Assembly (NCBI GenBank): GCA_948552115.1
Contig: CAOWNX010000034.1
Location: 1 to 7,526 of the forward strand
DNA: 7,526 nt
Direction of reading: 5' to 3'
Source: an uncultured Bacilli bacterium
GTDB lineage: Bacteria; Bacillota_I; Bacilli_A; RF39; UBA660
Made by a program: the position numbers and the translations under genes. Of the stretch, positions 1-6,326 are shown piece after piece. Each line of letters starts with the position of its first letter. Positions within the stretch are counted from its first letter, which is position 1. The notes under the pieces are model-generated. The model was given only the letters and a program-made list of their open reading frames with translations, did no database searches and was not told the DNA's origin.

Positions 1-1083
1 GCTTATGTGGTGGAAGGTTTAGTAGATACGGTTGATATTATTTTAACGGGTAGAAAAAGTTCTATTTATTTAGCAAAGCAACTGGGTGACCATGATGTGG
101 TTTTAGATTTAACAGATTATGAAGCTAGTGAGACTTCGATTAAAGTACCTTTAAGTTATAATCAAACCGTAGATAATATTAGTTATAAATTAGATCCTTC
201 TTATGTAACGGTAACCATTAAGAAAAAAGAAAGTAAAATTTGGAATAATGTTTCTTATGAACTGTTGAATGAAAATAAGTTGGATGAGAAACTTAGTGTG
301 GATTCTGTGGAACTTGATAAAACAGAAGTAATTATTAAGGGGAGTAATGATGCACTGGAGAAGGTTGCAACAGTAAAAGCTTTGATTGATTTAAGTAATA
401 AAAAGTTTGTGGATGCGGGAACTTATGATATTTCGGATATTCGCATGGTTGCGTACGATTCAAATGGTGAGGTATTGCCAAATGTGGAGATTGTTCCAAA
501 TACGATTACTGGATCAATTACATTAGGTACTTATTCGACGATTGTACCAATTAAAGTGTTAGCAACTGGAGATTTAATTACTGGTAAATCGATTTCTGCG
601 ATTACGATTAATGGTAAAAATAGTTATTCAATAAGTATTTATGGTGAAAAATCTATTATTGATGAGATTAAGAGTGTACCAGTAACGATTGATGTAACAA
701 ATCAAGGAAATAATGGTGCAAAAACTTATAATGTTACCATTGCAAAACCAAATGGAGTACGTCATATTAGTGAAGAAAATGCAAAAGTAGTTGTAAGTTT
801 TGGTGATGAAAAACAAAAGACTTTAGAAATTAATAATATTGCTTATCGAAATTTAGCAAATGGATTAAAAGCAAATTTAGTTGGCTCTATTAATGTTCCA
901 GTCCAAGTAAAAGGTGTTCAATCGGTAATCGATTCGATTAATGCCGATAATATTTTAGCATATACGGATTTATCTGGGTATGGAGTGGGAGATTATGAGG
1001 TAGATGTTAGTCTTGAAAATGATGATCCACGTGTCAGTTATTTGGTAAGTACAAAGGTTAAAATTAGTATTAGTCAAGATTAA
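1..1083 (+). CDS. cdaR: YbbR-repeat protein, CdaR-like regulator of diadenylate cyclase (5' end missing)
   Basis: The frame is open from the first base, so the N-terminus lies outside the window; the GTG at 7 is only an internal Val. The visible ~360 residues form four consecutive beta-rich units of about 75-100 residues (counting from that Val: about 1-73, 74-172, 173-267, 268-357). Each has the YbbR pattern of a V-x-V/I-x-G segment, then a short helix ('AKQLGDHDVVLDL', 'LEKVATVKALIDLS', 'IDEIKSVPVTIDV', 'IDSINADNILAYTDLS') and a closing strand. In Firmicutes, four YbbR domains behind one N-terminal membrane anchor define CdaR, which sits outside the membrane and modulates the c-di-AMP synthase CdaA. 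The anchor and any upstream cdaA cannot be seen. The usual downstream partner glmM is absent; a terminator and fhs follow instead. The family call is solid. The CdaR role is inferred, since other YbbR proteins exist. Confidence 0.85.
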   Translation, partial: AYVVEGLVDTVDIILTGRKSSIYLAKQLGDHDVVLDLTDYEASETSIKVPLSYNQTVDNISYKLDPSYVTVTIKKKESKIWNNVSYELLNENKLDEKLSVDSVELDKTEVIIKGSNDALEKVATVKALIDLSNKKFVDAGTYDISDIRMVAYDSNGEVLPNVEIVPNTITGSITLGTYSTIVPIKVLATGDLITGKSISAITINGKNSYSISIYGEKSIIDEIKSVPVTIDVTNQGNNGAKTYNVTIAKPNGVRHISEENAKVVVSFGDEKQKTLEINNIAYRNLANGLKANLVGSINVPVQVKGVQSVIDSINADNILAYTDLSGYGVGDYEVDVSLENDDPRVSYLVSTKVKISISQD

Positions 1084-1110
1084 GAGGTTTCTTTCCTCTT
1101 TTTCTTTTTT
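1082..1110 (+). terminator. Intrinsic terminator after cdaR-like gene
   Basis: AAGAGG (1082-1087) pairs with CCTCTT (1095-1100) around a 7-nt loop, and a T-rich tract runs to 1110. The first two stem bases are the last two of the TAA stop codon. The 6-bp stem is short, so termination may be partial. Confidence 0.7.
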
Positions 1111-1111
1111 G

Positions 1112-1120
1112 TGATATATT
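1112..1120 (+). promoter_or_regulatory. Candidate fhs promoter (extended -10)
   Basis: TGaTATATT is an extended -10 element, with the hexamer at 1115-1120. It is identical to the one in rRNA promoter P2 at 7101-7109. At 17-bp spacing the -35 position (1092-1097, TTTCCT) is poor and lies inside the terminator's downstream arm, so the promoter would depend on the TG extension. Predicted transcription start is near 1127, giving a leader of about 11 nt. Confidence 0.45.
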
Positions 1121-1125
1121 TTTTG

Positions 1126-1133
1126 AAAGGTGG
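1126..1133 (+). promoter_or_regulatory. Shine-Dalgarno site fixing the fhs start
   Basis: AAAGGTGG differs from the perfect AAAGGAGG by one base and ends 4 nt before ATG 1138. It supports ATG 1138 over the in-frame GTG at 1111. That GTG lies next to the candidate -10 element and would add nine residues unlike any Fhs N-terminus. Confidence 0.8.
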
Positions 1134-1137
1134 TTAT

Positions 1138-2784
1138 ATGTTGAAAGATATTGATATTGCTCATCAAACTGATTTGTTAGATATTCGAGAAGTTGCGAAA
1201 AAGATTGGTTTATCCGAAAAAGATATTATTTTATATGGGAATGATAAAGCAAAGGTAAAGGATGTTTCTGCATCTTCGAAAGAGGGTTCTTTAATTTTAG
1301 TGACTAGTATTAACCCAACACCTTTTGGAGAAGGAAAGACAACTGTTGCAATTGGTCTTCATGATGCGTTTTGGCAGCTTCAAAAAGAATCAATGTTGAC
1401 TCTTCGAGAGCCTTCTATGGGTCCTGTGTTTGGAATGAAGGGTGGAGCTACTGGGGGAGGTTATGCTCAAGTTGTTCCTATGGAGGATATTAATTTGCAT
1501 TTTACAGGAGATTTTCATGCGATTACAAGTGCTAACAATTTAATTAGTGCAATGATTGATAACCATTTATATCAAGGAAATATTTTAGAAATTGATCCTG
1601 ATAAGATTTTTTTTGAACGAACTATGGATATGAATGATCGTGTTTTACGAAATTTAGAAGTCGGTGTGGGTGGTAAAACAAGTGGTGTAGCTAGAACTGA
1701 GCATTTTACGATTACTGCTGCAAGTGAAATTATGGCTGTTTTTTGTATGAGTAAAGATTGGAATGATTTACGAAGAAGGATTGATAAAATTATTGTGGCT
1801 CAAAATATTCATGGGGATTTTATTACTGTGAAAGATTTGGGAGTAACTGGGTCTGTTTTAACACTTTTGAAAGATGCTATTTATCCAAATTTGGTACAAA
1901 CTTTAGAAGGAAATCCAGTTTTCATTCATGGTGGACCATTTGCTAATATTGCTCCAGGAGTGAATAGTATTCGTGCAATTGAAACAGCAAAAAAACTTTC
2001 TTCTATTGTTATTACGGAAGCTGGTTTTGGTTTTGATTTGGGTGGTTTTAAATTTTTTGATATTTTGTGTCGTAAAAATGATTTGAAACCAACTGCTGTA
2101 GTTTTGGTTGTAACAATTAAAGCTTTGAAATATCATGGTGGGGTAGCCGTTTCAGAAATTTTAGAAGAAAATGATCTATGTTTGAAAAAAGGCTTGGCTA
2201 ATTTAGAAGCTCATATGAGTAATTTAGGACTTTTTGGAGTTGATTATGTTGTAACGTTAAATCGTTATCTTACGGATACGGAGCAAGAAATTTCTATTGT
2301 TCGAGATTTTGTTCAATCGAAGAATCGAGATTTTGTAGTAAATGAAGTATATGAACAGGGTGGTAAAGGAGCTCTTTCTTTGGCTCAAACGTTGCTACGT
2401 TTTCAAACTCCAAAGTTAACATTGTTGTATGAAAATTCTTTCCCACTTGTAGATAAAATTAATGTGGTTTGTCAAAAAATGTTTCATGCCAAAGAAGTTC
2501 AATATTCGGAAGTTGCTCTTGAAAAGTTAAAAATTTATCAACGTTTTTTTTCAGATTATCCAATATGTATCGCAAAAACACAATATTCTTTAAGTGATCA
2601 GAAGGATCTGCTAGGATTTCCAAAAGATTTTGTTGTAACAGTTCGCGATTTGCATGTTTCTAATGGAGCAGAGTTTATTGTGGTTTATTTAGGAAATATT
2701 ATGACGATGCCTGGTTTGTCAAAAACTCCTGCTGCGTTATCTATCGATGTGAGTGACAATAGAGAAATTATAGGAATGTATTAA
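1138..2784 (+). CDS. fhs: Formate-tetrahydrofolate ligase
   Basis: Fhs uses ATP to join formate to tetrahydrofolate in the cytoplasm, giving 10-formyl-THF for purine synthesis and Met-tRNA formylation. From ATG 1138 the protein has 548 residues, close to the usual ~556. Motifs seen in order are the phosphate-binding loop NPTPFGEGKTT (59-69, Lys67), LREPSMGPVFGMKGGATGGG (89-108), the NLHFTGDFHAI block (119-129), MDMNDR (163-168), HGGPFANIAPGVNS (264-277), TEAGFGFDLG (293-302), NRYLTDTE (375-382) and IMTMPGLSKTPAA (521-533). Several positions depart from the family: GVARTEHF instead of GVPRE-GF, APGVNS for AHGCNS, GGFK for GAEK, and Tyr at 377 and 405 where the Moorella enzyme has folate-stacking Phe384 and Trp412 (numbering recalled). 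No other one-carbon gene is adjacent. It is bounded by terminators and probably monocistronic. Confidence 0.96.
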   Translation: MLKDIDIAHQTDLLDIREVAKKIGLSEKDIILYGNDKAKVKDVSASSKEGSLILVTSINPTPFGEGKTTVAIGLHDAFWQLQKESMLTLREPSMGPVFGMKGGATGGGYAQVVPMEDINLHFTGDFHAITSANNLISAMIDNHLYQGNILEIDPDKIFFERTMDMNDRVLRNLEVGVGGKTSGVARTEHFTITAASEIMAVFCMSKDWNDLRRRIDKIIVAQNIHGDFITVKDLGVTGSVLTLLKDAIYPNLVQTLEGNPVFIHGGPFANIAPGVNSIRAIETAKKLSSIVITEAGFGFDLGGFKFFDILCRKNDLKPTAVVLVVTIKALKYHGGVAVSEILEENDLCLKKGLANLEAHMSNLGLFGVDYVVTLNRYLTDTEQEISIVRDFVQSKNRDFVVNEVYEQGGKGALSLAQTLLRFQTPKLTLLYENSFPLVDKINVVCQKMFHAKEVQYSEVALEKLKIYQRFFSDYPICIAKTQYSLSDQKDLLGFPKDFVVTVRDLHVSNGAEFIVVYLGNIMTMPGLSKTPAALSIDVSDNREIIGMY

Positions 2785-2809
2785 AAAACTACCTTTTTTT
2801 GGTAGTTTT
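2785..2809. terminator. Bidirectional intrinsic terminator shared by fhs and the DUF378 gene
   Basis: AAAACTACC (2785-2793) pairs with GGTAGTTTT (2801-2809) across a loop of seven T: a 9-bp perfect stem. T runs follow on the plus strand, and the A run at 2783-2788 gives T's on the minus strand, so it can end transcription both ways. The fhs stop touches the left arm. The stop of the minus-strand gene (2808-2810) overlaps the right arm. Confidence 0.85.
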
Positions 2810-3017
2810 ATTTTACAGGATTATCTGTGTAATGTTTAAATAACAACATAATGTTGATAATTCCACAAATTCCAACTAAATCGTAAATAATTTTAACAAT
2901 TATACTTGATTCTTGAAATAATGTTGTTACTAAATTGAAATCGAAGAATCCTATGAGTCCCCAGTTAATCGCTCCAATAATCGTAAAGATTAAACAGGTC
3001 TTATGTAGTATTTCCAT
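2808..3017 (-). CDS. Small DUF378-family membrane protein (YuzA-like)
   Basis: This 69-residue protein has two hydrophobic segments, about 8-27 and 39-60, and matches DUF378: the signature INWGLIGFFDFNLV (17-30) in the first segment and a second segment with YDLVGICGIINIMLL. It is probably a two-pass inner-membrane protein. No biochemical function is established for the family. The start is supported by AAAGGA on the minus strand (plus-strand 3026-3031), 8 nt upstream of ATG. It is the only gene in the window on this strand: convergent with fhs, with which it shares a terminator, and divergent from the lipoprotein gene. Family assignment is confident from the INWGL motif and size; the role is unknown. 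Confidence 0.88.
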   Translation of the reverse strand: MEILHKTCLIFTIIGAINWGLIGFFDFNLVTTLFQESSIIVKIIYDLVGICGIINIMLLFKHYTDNPVK

Positions 3018-3063
3018 AAATTCCGTCCTTTCTTTTAGTTTTAGTTTTCCTTTTTTTTCTTGT

Positions 3064-3093
3064 TTTATACATGAATATTTTTTTCCCCTTCAA
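3064..3093 (-). promoter_or_regulatory. Candidate promoter for the DUF378 gene
   Basis: Read on the minus strand: -35 TTGAAG (plus 3088-3093), an 18-bp spacer, and -10 TATAAA (plus 3064-3069). The predicted start is near 3057, leaving a leader of about 40 nt that contains the SD. AT-rich background makes chance matches possible. Confidence 0.45.
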
Positions 3094-3094
3094 A

Positions 3095-3100
3095 TATAGT
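3095..3100 (+). promoter_or_regulatory. Weak candidate -10 for the lipoprotein gene
   Basis: TATAGT is the best -10 match upstream of the lipoprotein gene and would start RNA near 3107, just before the SD. The -35 position (3072-3077, TGAATA) is poor. It lies next to the divergent promoter, so the two would compete for polymerase. Confidence 0.3.
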
Positions 3101-3107
3101 TTATTAG

Positions 3108-3116
3108 AAAAGGGAG
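3108..3116 (+). promoter_or_regulatory. Shine-Dalgarno site for the lipoprotein gene, unusually distant
   Basis: AAAAGGGAG is a clear ribosome-binding sequence, but it ends 13 nt before the GTG at 3130, longer than the usual 5-10 nt. The intervening ATG at 3117 is in another frame. GTG 3130 is still preferred because only it gives the Lys-Lys plus hydrophobic signal peptide ahead of the lipobox. Confidence 0.6.
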
Positions 3117-3129
3117 ATGTTTAAAAAAA

Positions 3130-4314
3130 GTGAAAAAGTTTTTGTGTTTATGTTGCACGATTTTGCTTCTCACTACTGGTTGTGGAAAGAAATCTTCGGT
3201 CGATGTAGTGAAAGAGTTTTCGAGTCGTGTCAATGATACGAAGAGTTATGTGTTAAAAGGAACAATGGAGATTTATAGTGATGAGGATACGTTTACTTAT
3301 AGTGTTGAAGCAAATTATTTGAAAGATAATTACTATAAAGTAAAATTAGTGAATCAAACAAATAATCATGAACAAGTTATTTTAAGAAATCAAGATGGTG
3401 TGTATGTAATAACTCCAAGTTTAAATAAGAGTTTTAAGTTTCAAAGTGAATGGCCAAACAATAGTAGTCAATCTTATTTATTAAAGGCAATTATTACTGA
3501 TTTAGAAAAAGACGCAGAAACAAGTATGGAAACGGTTGATTCGAAATATGTGATTAAATCGAAAGTAAATTATCCAAATAATTCAGATTTATCTTATCAA
3601 AAAGTTACATTAGATAAGGATATGAATTTGAATAAAGTAGAAGTTTATAATTCGAGTGATGCTCTTAAAATTAAAGTAAATGTGGGAAGTATTGATTTAA
3701 AAGCTGGATTATCAGATTCTGATTTTAAATTAGAAGATTATGTAAAAGAACCTCAAGATAATCCAAATAACAATACATCTAATTCGAATAATGCAACAAG
3801 TAATGGTAATAATAATTCGAATGATTCAAATACGAATTCTAATGAATGTAAAGAAGGAGATAAAGACTGTAAACCAAATGTAGCCTGCGATCCGAAGAAA
3901 GAAGATTGTACAGAAAAAAATACAACTTCGAAAGATAAAACTACGGGAGTATTAGAGGATATTGTTTATCCACTTTATATTCCAAGTAATACTTATTTAT
4001 CGGGAAAGGATAAAGTAGATACGGATAATGGGGAACGAGTTATATTAACTTTTGGTGGAGATAAAAACTTTGTGTTAGTTGAAGAAGTTGCTGTAGCTAG
4101 TAATGAATTTGAAATTATACCAGTTTATGGAGATCCATTGATGCTGAATGATACGATAGCTGCTTTAAGTGAAAATTCACTTTATTGGACCAGTAATCAA
4201 GTTAGTTATTACTTGGCTGGAAATGATTTAACTACAGAAGAAATTCTAAATATTGCTAAGAATATGAATCAGTCTTCTAGTGTAGTTAGTGGAAATGTTT
4301 CAAATGAAAAATGA
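3130..4314 (+). CDS. Lipoprotein with LolA/GerS-like domain, Asn-rich Cys linker and DUF4367-like domain
   Basis: This 394-residue protein begins with a lipoprotein signal peptide: basic MKK, a hydrophobic stretch, and LTTGC with lipidated Cys18; Thr at -3 is less usual than Leu/Ala/Val. Residues about 25-205 resemble the LolA-fold lipoproteins of Firmicutes (YdcC and C. difficile GerS type): repeated strands, NYYKVKLVN, a Tyr/Val 'VYVITPSLNKSFKF' strand pair, and a final 'DFKLEDYV'. A low-complexity Asn/Ser linker (about 208-239) follows, then two C-x6-C loops (Cys240/247 and Cys253/260). The C-terminal part (about 272-380) ends in LYWTSNQVSYYLAGNDLTTEEILNIAKNM, typical of DUF4367. It is thus a surface protein facing outward. 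The start is GTG. It lies between a divergent promoter region and its own terminator, so it is probably monocistronic. The domain architecture is inferred by pattern; its function is not known. Confidence 0.85.
   Translation: MKKFLCLCCTILLLTTGCGKKSSVDVVKEFSSRVNDTKSYVLKGTMEIYSDEDTFTYSVEANYLKDNYYKVKLVNQTNNHEQVILRNQDGVYVITPSLNKSFKFQSEWPNNSSQSYLLKAIITDLEKDAETSMETVDSKYVIKSKVNYPNNSDLSYQKVTLDKDMNLNKVEVYNSSDALKIKVNVGSIDLKAGLSDSDFKLEDYVKEPQDNPNNNTSNSNNATSNGNNNSNDSNTNSNECKEGDKDCKPNVACDPKKEDCTEKNTTSKDKTTGVLEDIVYPLYIPSNTYLSGKDKVDTDNGERVILTFGGDKNFVLVEEVAVASNEFEIIPVYGDPLMLNDTIAALSENSLYWTSNQVSYYLAGNDLTTEEILNIAKNMNQSSSVVSGNVSNEK
3751..3909 (+). repeat. Low-complexity Asn/Ser linker and tandem C-x6-C segment inside the lipoprotein gene
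   Basis: Codons 208-239 are mostly AAT/AAC with TCG/TCT/AGT and ACA, encoding an Asn-Ser-Thr tract that should be disordered. Codons 240-260 then give two similar units, C-KEGDKD-C and C-DPKKED-C, separated by five residues. The AAT-rich DNA is prone to length variation between strains. Confidence 0.75.
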
Positions 4315-4319
4315 TGAAG

Positions 4320-4344
4320 AACTACCAAATCGGTAGTTTTTTCT
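4320..4344 (+). terminator. Intrinsic terminator after the lipoprotein gene
   Basis: AACTACC (4320-4326) pairs with GGTAGTT (4332-4338) around the loop AAATC, followed by a T tract. The core stem ACTACC/GGTAGT is the same as in the fhs terminator at 2785-2809. It starts 5 nt after the TGA stop. Confidence 0.85.
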
Positions 4345-4511
4345 AAAATTTTGTAATTTATGATAGAATTCGGAATTTTAGAAAAAGAAATGAAAGAAAA
4401 ATTATTATTTTTAACTCTGTTTGAACTTTGAAAATTTCTTTTTTAAAAAGAATTGAATTTTTGAGATATTTCTTTTGAACATAATAATTTTTTGGTTTGT
4501 TTTTGAAAAAG
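4345..4511. other. AT-rich intergenic spacer with no gene seen
   Basis: This stretch between the lipoprotein terminator and the next promoter is almost all A and T. It has no ORF with an SD beyond about a dozen codons and no convincing RNA structure. A TATGAT at 4359-4364 could be a -10 but lacks a -35 and a downstream gene. Confidence 0.5.
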
Positions 4512-4540
4512 TTTACAAAATCTTTCGAAAATGATATCAT
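4512..4540 (+). promoter_or_regulatory. Promoter for the 4556 gene (-35 plus extended -10)
   Basis: -35 TTTACA (4512-4517), a 17-bp spacer, and -10 TATCAT (4535-4540) preceded by TGa (4532-4534), an extended -10. The predicted start is near 4547, only about 9 nt before the ATG. The weak SD GGTGA (4547-4551) would then lie at the extreme 5' end of the mRNA. Confidence 0.65.
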
Positions 4541-4555
4541 AGTTTTGGTGAAATT

Positions 4556-5080
4556 ATGAAGAAGCAAAAGAAAAAAGTTAGTTATCAGACAGAAGAACAA
4601 AAGGAAATGATTCATTTTTTGATCGTTTTAGGGGTTATTATCGTTTTTGTAGTTGGTGTATATATTTTTAGTAAAATGTTTATATTAGATAAGAGTTTGT
4701 TTGAAGTAAATTATACCACGGGTGCGATTAATTCAGAACGGGCTGTTGTTGGTACGATTTTTAATCGTCCAGAAAAAGATTATTATGTTATGGTTTATGA
4801 TGAATCAAGTAATCAAGCGGTTTATTATTCGGCACTTTCTTCGAATTATGTGAAAAAGCAAGATGGGGCTTTACCTGTTTATCATGTTGATTTGAATCAT
4901 AAATGGAATCAATCTTATTATGTTGGAAAAGATGGACAGAGTAATAGTAAAGCTACTAAAGTTTCTGAACTAAAATTTAAAGATCTTACTTTAATAAAGA
5001 TTAGTAATGGAAAAATTAGTAAGTATCTGGAAGACGAAGAATCAATAAAAAAAGAATTAGCAGTAACCAAAGAGAAGTAA
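4556..5080 (+). CDS. Membrane-anchored protein of unknown function, possible thioredoxin-like fold without cysteines
   Basis: I do not recognise a named family. The 174-residue protein has a basic N-terminus (MKKQKKK), one membrane segment at about 20-43, and an outward-facing domain of about 130 residues. That domain reads as strand YYVMVYD (76-82), helix (about 86-101), strand PVYHVDL (107-113), strand DLTLIKI (143-149), turn NGKI, strand, and final helix ESIKKEL (162-168). This is the order and the 'TL-x-hydrophobic-x-NGK' ending of thioredoxin folds. However, the protein has no cysteine at all, so no CxxC, and the cis-Pro before the TL strand is missing, so redox activity is not expected. 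A structural, binding or chaperone-like role is possible. ATG is preceded by a weak GGTGA site. It has its own promoter and terminator and lies just upstream of the Ctp protease gene. Confidence 0.8.
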   Translation: MKKQKKKVSYQTEEQKEMIHFLIVLGVIIVFVVGVYIFSKMFILDKSLFEVNYTTGAINSERAVVGTIFNRPEKDYYVMVYDESSNQAVYYSALSSNYVKKQDGALPVYHVDLNHKWNQSYYVGKDGQSNSKATKVSELKFKDLTLIKISNGKISKYLEDEESIKKELAVTKEK

Positions 5081-5107
5081 GCTAATTCTTTCTTTTTTCT
5101 TTTCTTT
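5051..5107 (+). terminator. Intrinsic terminator whose stem starts inside the coding sequence
   Basis: AAAGAATTAGC (5051-5061) and GCTAATTCTTT (5081-5091) form a perfect 11-bp stem around a 19-nt loop that contains the TAA stop (5078-5080). A T/C-rich tract runs to 5107. The left arm encodes the Lys-Glu-Leu-Ala segment near the C-terminus, so coding and termination share these bases. Confidence 0.8.
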
Positions 5108-5108
5108 A

Positions 5109-5117
5109 TGGTATGAT
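5109..5117 (+). promoter_or_regulatory. Candidate ctp promoter (extended -10)
   Basis: TGgTATGAT is a strong extended -10, with the hexamer at 5112-5117. The -35 position at 17 bp (5089-5094, TTTCTT) is poor and overlaps the preceding terminator. Predicted start is near 5124, with a leader of about 21 nt. Confidence 0.5.
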
Positions 5118-5129
5118 AAGAGCGACAAT

Positions 5130-5136
5130 AAGGGAT
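5130..5136 (+). promoter_or_regulatory. Shine-Dalgarno site fixing the TTG start of ctp
   Basis: AAGGGAT ends 8 nt before TTG 5145. Both nearby ATGs (5135, 5140) run into a stop within three codons. TTG 5145 is the first start codon after the in-frame TGA at 5136-5138, so a TTG start is the best reading. Confidence 0.75.
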
Positions 5137-5144
5137 GATATGAT

Positions 5145-6326
5145 TTGAGAAAAAATGGTTTTCAATTAAAGGAACTAATTATTTTGGTTATTATTACTTC
5201 TTTACTTACTAGTTTAACTACGGGTGTTATTATGTACAATAATAGTCGTATTACGAGTCATATTAGTGGAGCAGATTTAAATCAAGACGAAAATTTGAAG
5301 GAATTTTTAAAGGTGTATGCTTCCTTGGTTGGGGATTACTATCAGGATATTGATTCCAAAGGAATGCTTGATGAAGCAATTAAAGCAATGTTTGATTATT
5401 TGGGAGAAGATTATACGGATTATTTAAATCGTCAAGAAAGTGATGCTTTGGCAGAAAAGTTAGTTGGTAAGTATCAAGGTATTGGAGTGCAAATTGTAGA
5501 TCAAAATGAGATTTATAAAATATTTGATGATTCTCCTGCACAAAATGCTGGCTTGAAGGTAGGAGATAAAATTATATCGGTGAATCAAGAAGATGTTAGG
5601 GAAAAGAGTAGTACCGAAATATCTGATTTGATTCAAAAATGTGAAGGAAAAGTTCAGTTGGAAATTTTAAGGGAGGAAAAAACGTTTGAAGTAGAATTGG
5701 AGTTGAAGACTTTGTTTGTTCCAGCAATTGATTATCAATTAGTTCGTGGTGGAAAAAAGACGATTGGTTATTTGTCAATACTTACTTTTTCCGATACGGT
5801 TGCAGAACAAGTTCGTAATGCTTTGAAAGAAATGGAGAATGAAAATATTTCTTCTTTAGTAATTGATGTTAGAGGAAATACTGGAGGCTATCTTTCTCAA
5901 ACTTCAGAAATTTTAAATATGTTTTTGGAAAAGGGGAAAGTAATCTATTCTTTGGCAGAAAAAAATGATACTAAAGTGTATAAAGATGATACGAATGAAA
6001 AAAGAACTTATCCTATTGTTGTTTTGATTAATGAAGCTACTGCTTCTGCATCAGAAATATTGGCTTCAGCTTTAAAAGATAGTTATGGTGCAACTTTGGT
6101 TGGAGATATTAGTTATGGGAAAGGAAAGGTACAACAAACAAAGGGCTTAGAAGATGGCTCTATGGTGAAATATACGACAGCTAGATGGATGAGACCAAAT
6201 GGTGATTGTATTGATGGGGTTGGGATTACTCCAGATGTATATATTGAAATGGAAATGCCTACCAATGGACAAGAAGTAGAAGATATTCAATTGAAAGAGG
6301 CATTGAAAATTTTAAACGAAAAATAG
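5145..6326 (+). CDS. S41-family carboxy-terminal processing protease (CtpA/CtpB type)
   Basis: This 393-residue protein is a membrane-anchored serine protease acting outside the membrane. The N-terminus has one hydrophobic segment (about 10-30). A helical region with 'AIKAMFDYLGEDYTDYL' (78-94) precedes a PDZ domain starting at the carboxylate-binding loop KYQGIGVQI (109-117) and running to about 185. The S41 core follows: IDVRGNTGGYL (240-250), then ATASASEILASALKD (298-312) with catalytic Ser301, and GDISYGKGKVQQ (320-331) with Lys326 and Gln330. The 25-residue Ser-Lys and 4-residue Lys-Gln spacings match E. coli Prc and B. subtilis CtpB. Such proteases cleave cell-wall, regulatory or secreted proteins at or near C-termini. 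The substrate here is not evident, though two surface proteins are encoded just upstream. Length and active site are intact. It has its own promoter-like site and terminator. Confidence 0.94.
   Translation: MRKNGFQLKELIILVIITSLLTSLTTGVIMYNNSRITSHISGADLNQDENLKEFLKVYASLVGDYYQDIDSKGMLDEAIKAMFDYLGEDYTDYLNRQESDALAEKLVGKYQGIGVQIVDQNEIYKIFDDSPAQNAGLKVGDKIISVNQEDVREKSSTEISDLIQKCEGKVQLEILREEKTFEVELELKTLFVPAIDYQLVRGGKKTIGYLSILTFSDTVAEQVRNALKEMENENISSLVIDVRGNTGGYLSQTSEILNMFLEKGKVIYSLAEKNDTKVYKDDTNEKRTYPIVVLINEATASASEILASALKDSYGATLVGDISYGKGKVQQTKGLEDGSMVKYTTARWMRPNGDCIDGVGITPDVYIEMEMPTNGQEVEDIQLKEALKILNEK

Noticed and set aside
628..816. Minus-strand ORF of 62 codons
   Set aside because: It is antisense to the YbbR-repeat gene, has low-complexity composition and no SD; the plus frame carries clear family repeats.
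1111..1137. Earlier GTG start for fhs
   Set aside because: It adjoins the candidate -10 element, has no SD, and adds residues not seen in the family; ATG 1138 has a strong SD.
1100..1137. Possible tetrahydrofolate riboswitch ahead of fhs
   Set aside because: Only about 50 nt separate the genes, most of it terminator and promoter; there is no room for the structure.
970..1167. Minus-strand ORF across the cdaR-fhs junction
   Set aside because: It runs across a terminator, promoter and SD that serve the plus strand, and its product looks like random AT-rich translation.
1903..2136. Minus-strand ORF inside fhs
   Set aside because: It lies opposite highly conserved Fhs motifs and its Asn/Phe/Lys-rich product resembles no family.
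4358..4615. Minus-strand ORF of 85 codons rich in Phe, Leu and Lys
   Set aside because: It is a translation of an A/T-rich spacer, overlaps the 4556 promoter and start, and lacks an SD or family features.
5596..5778. Minus-strand ORF inside the protease gene
   Set aside because: It is a shadow of the PDZ-coding region with no SD or recognisable product.
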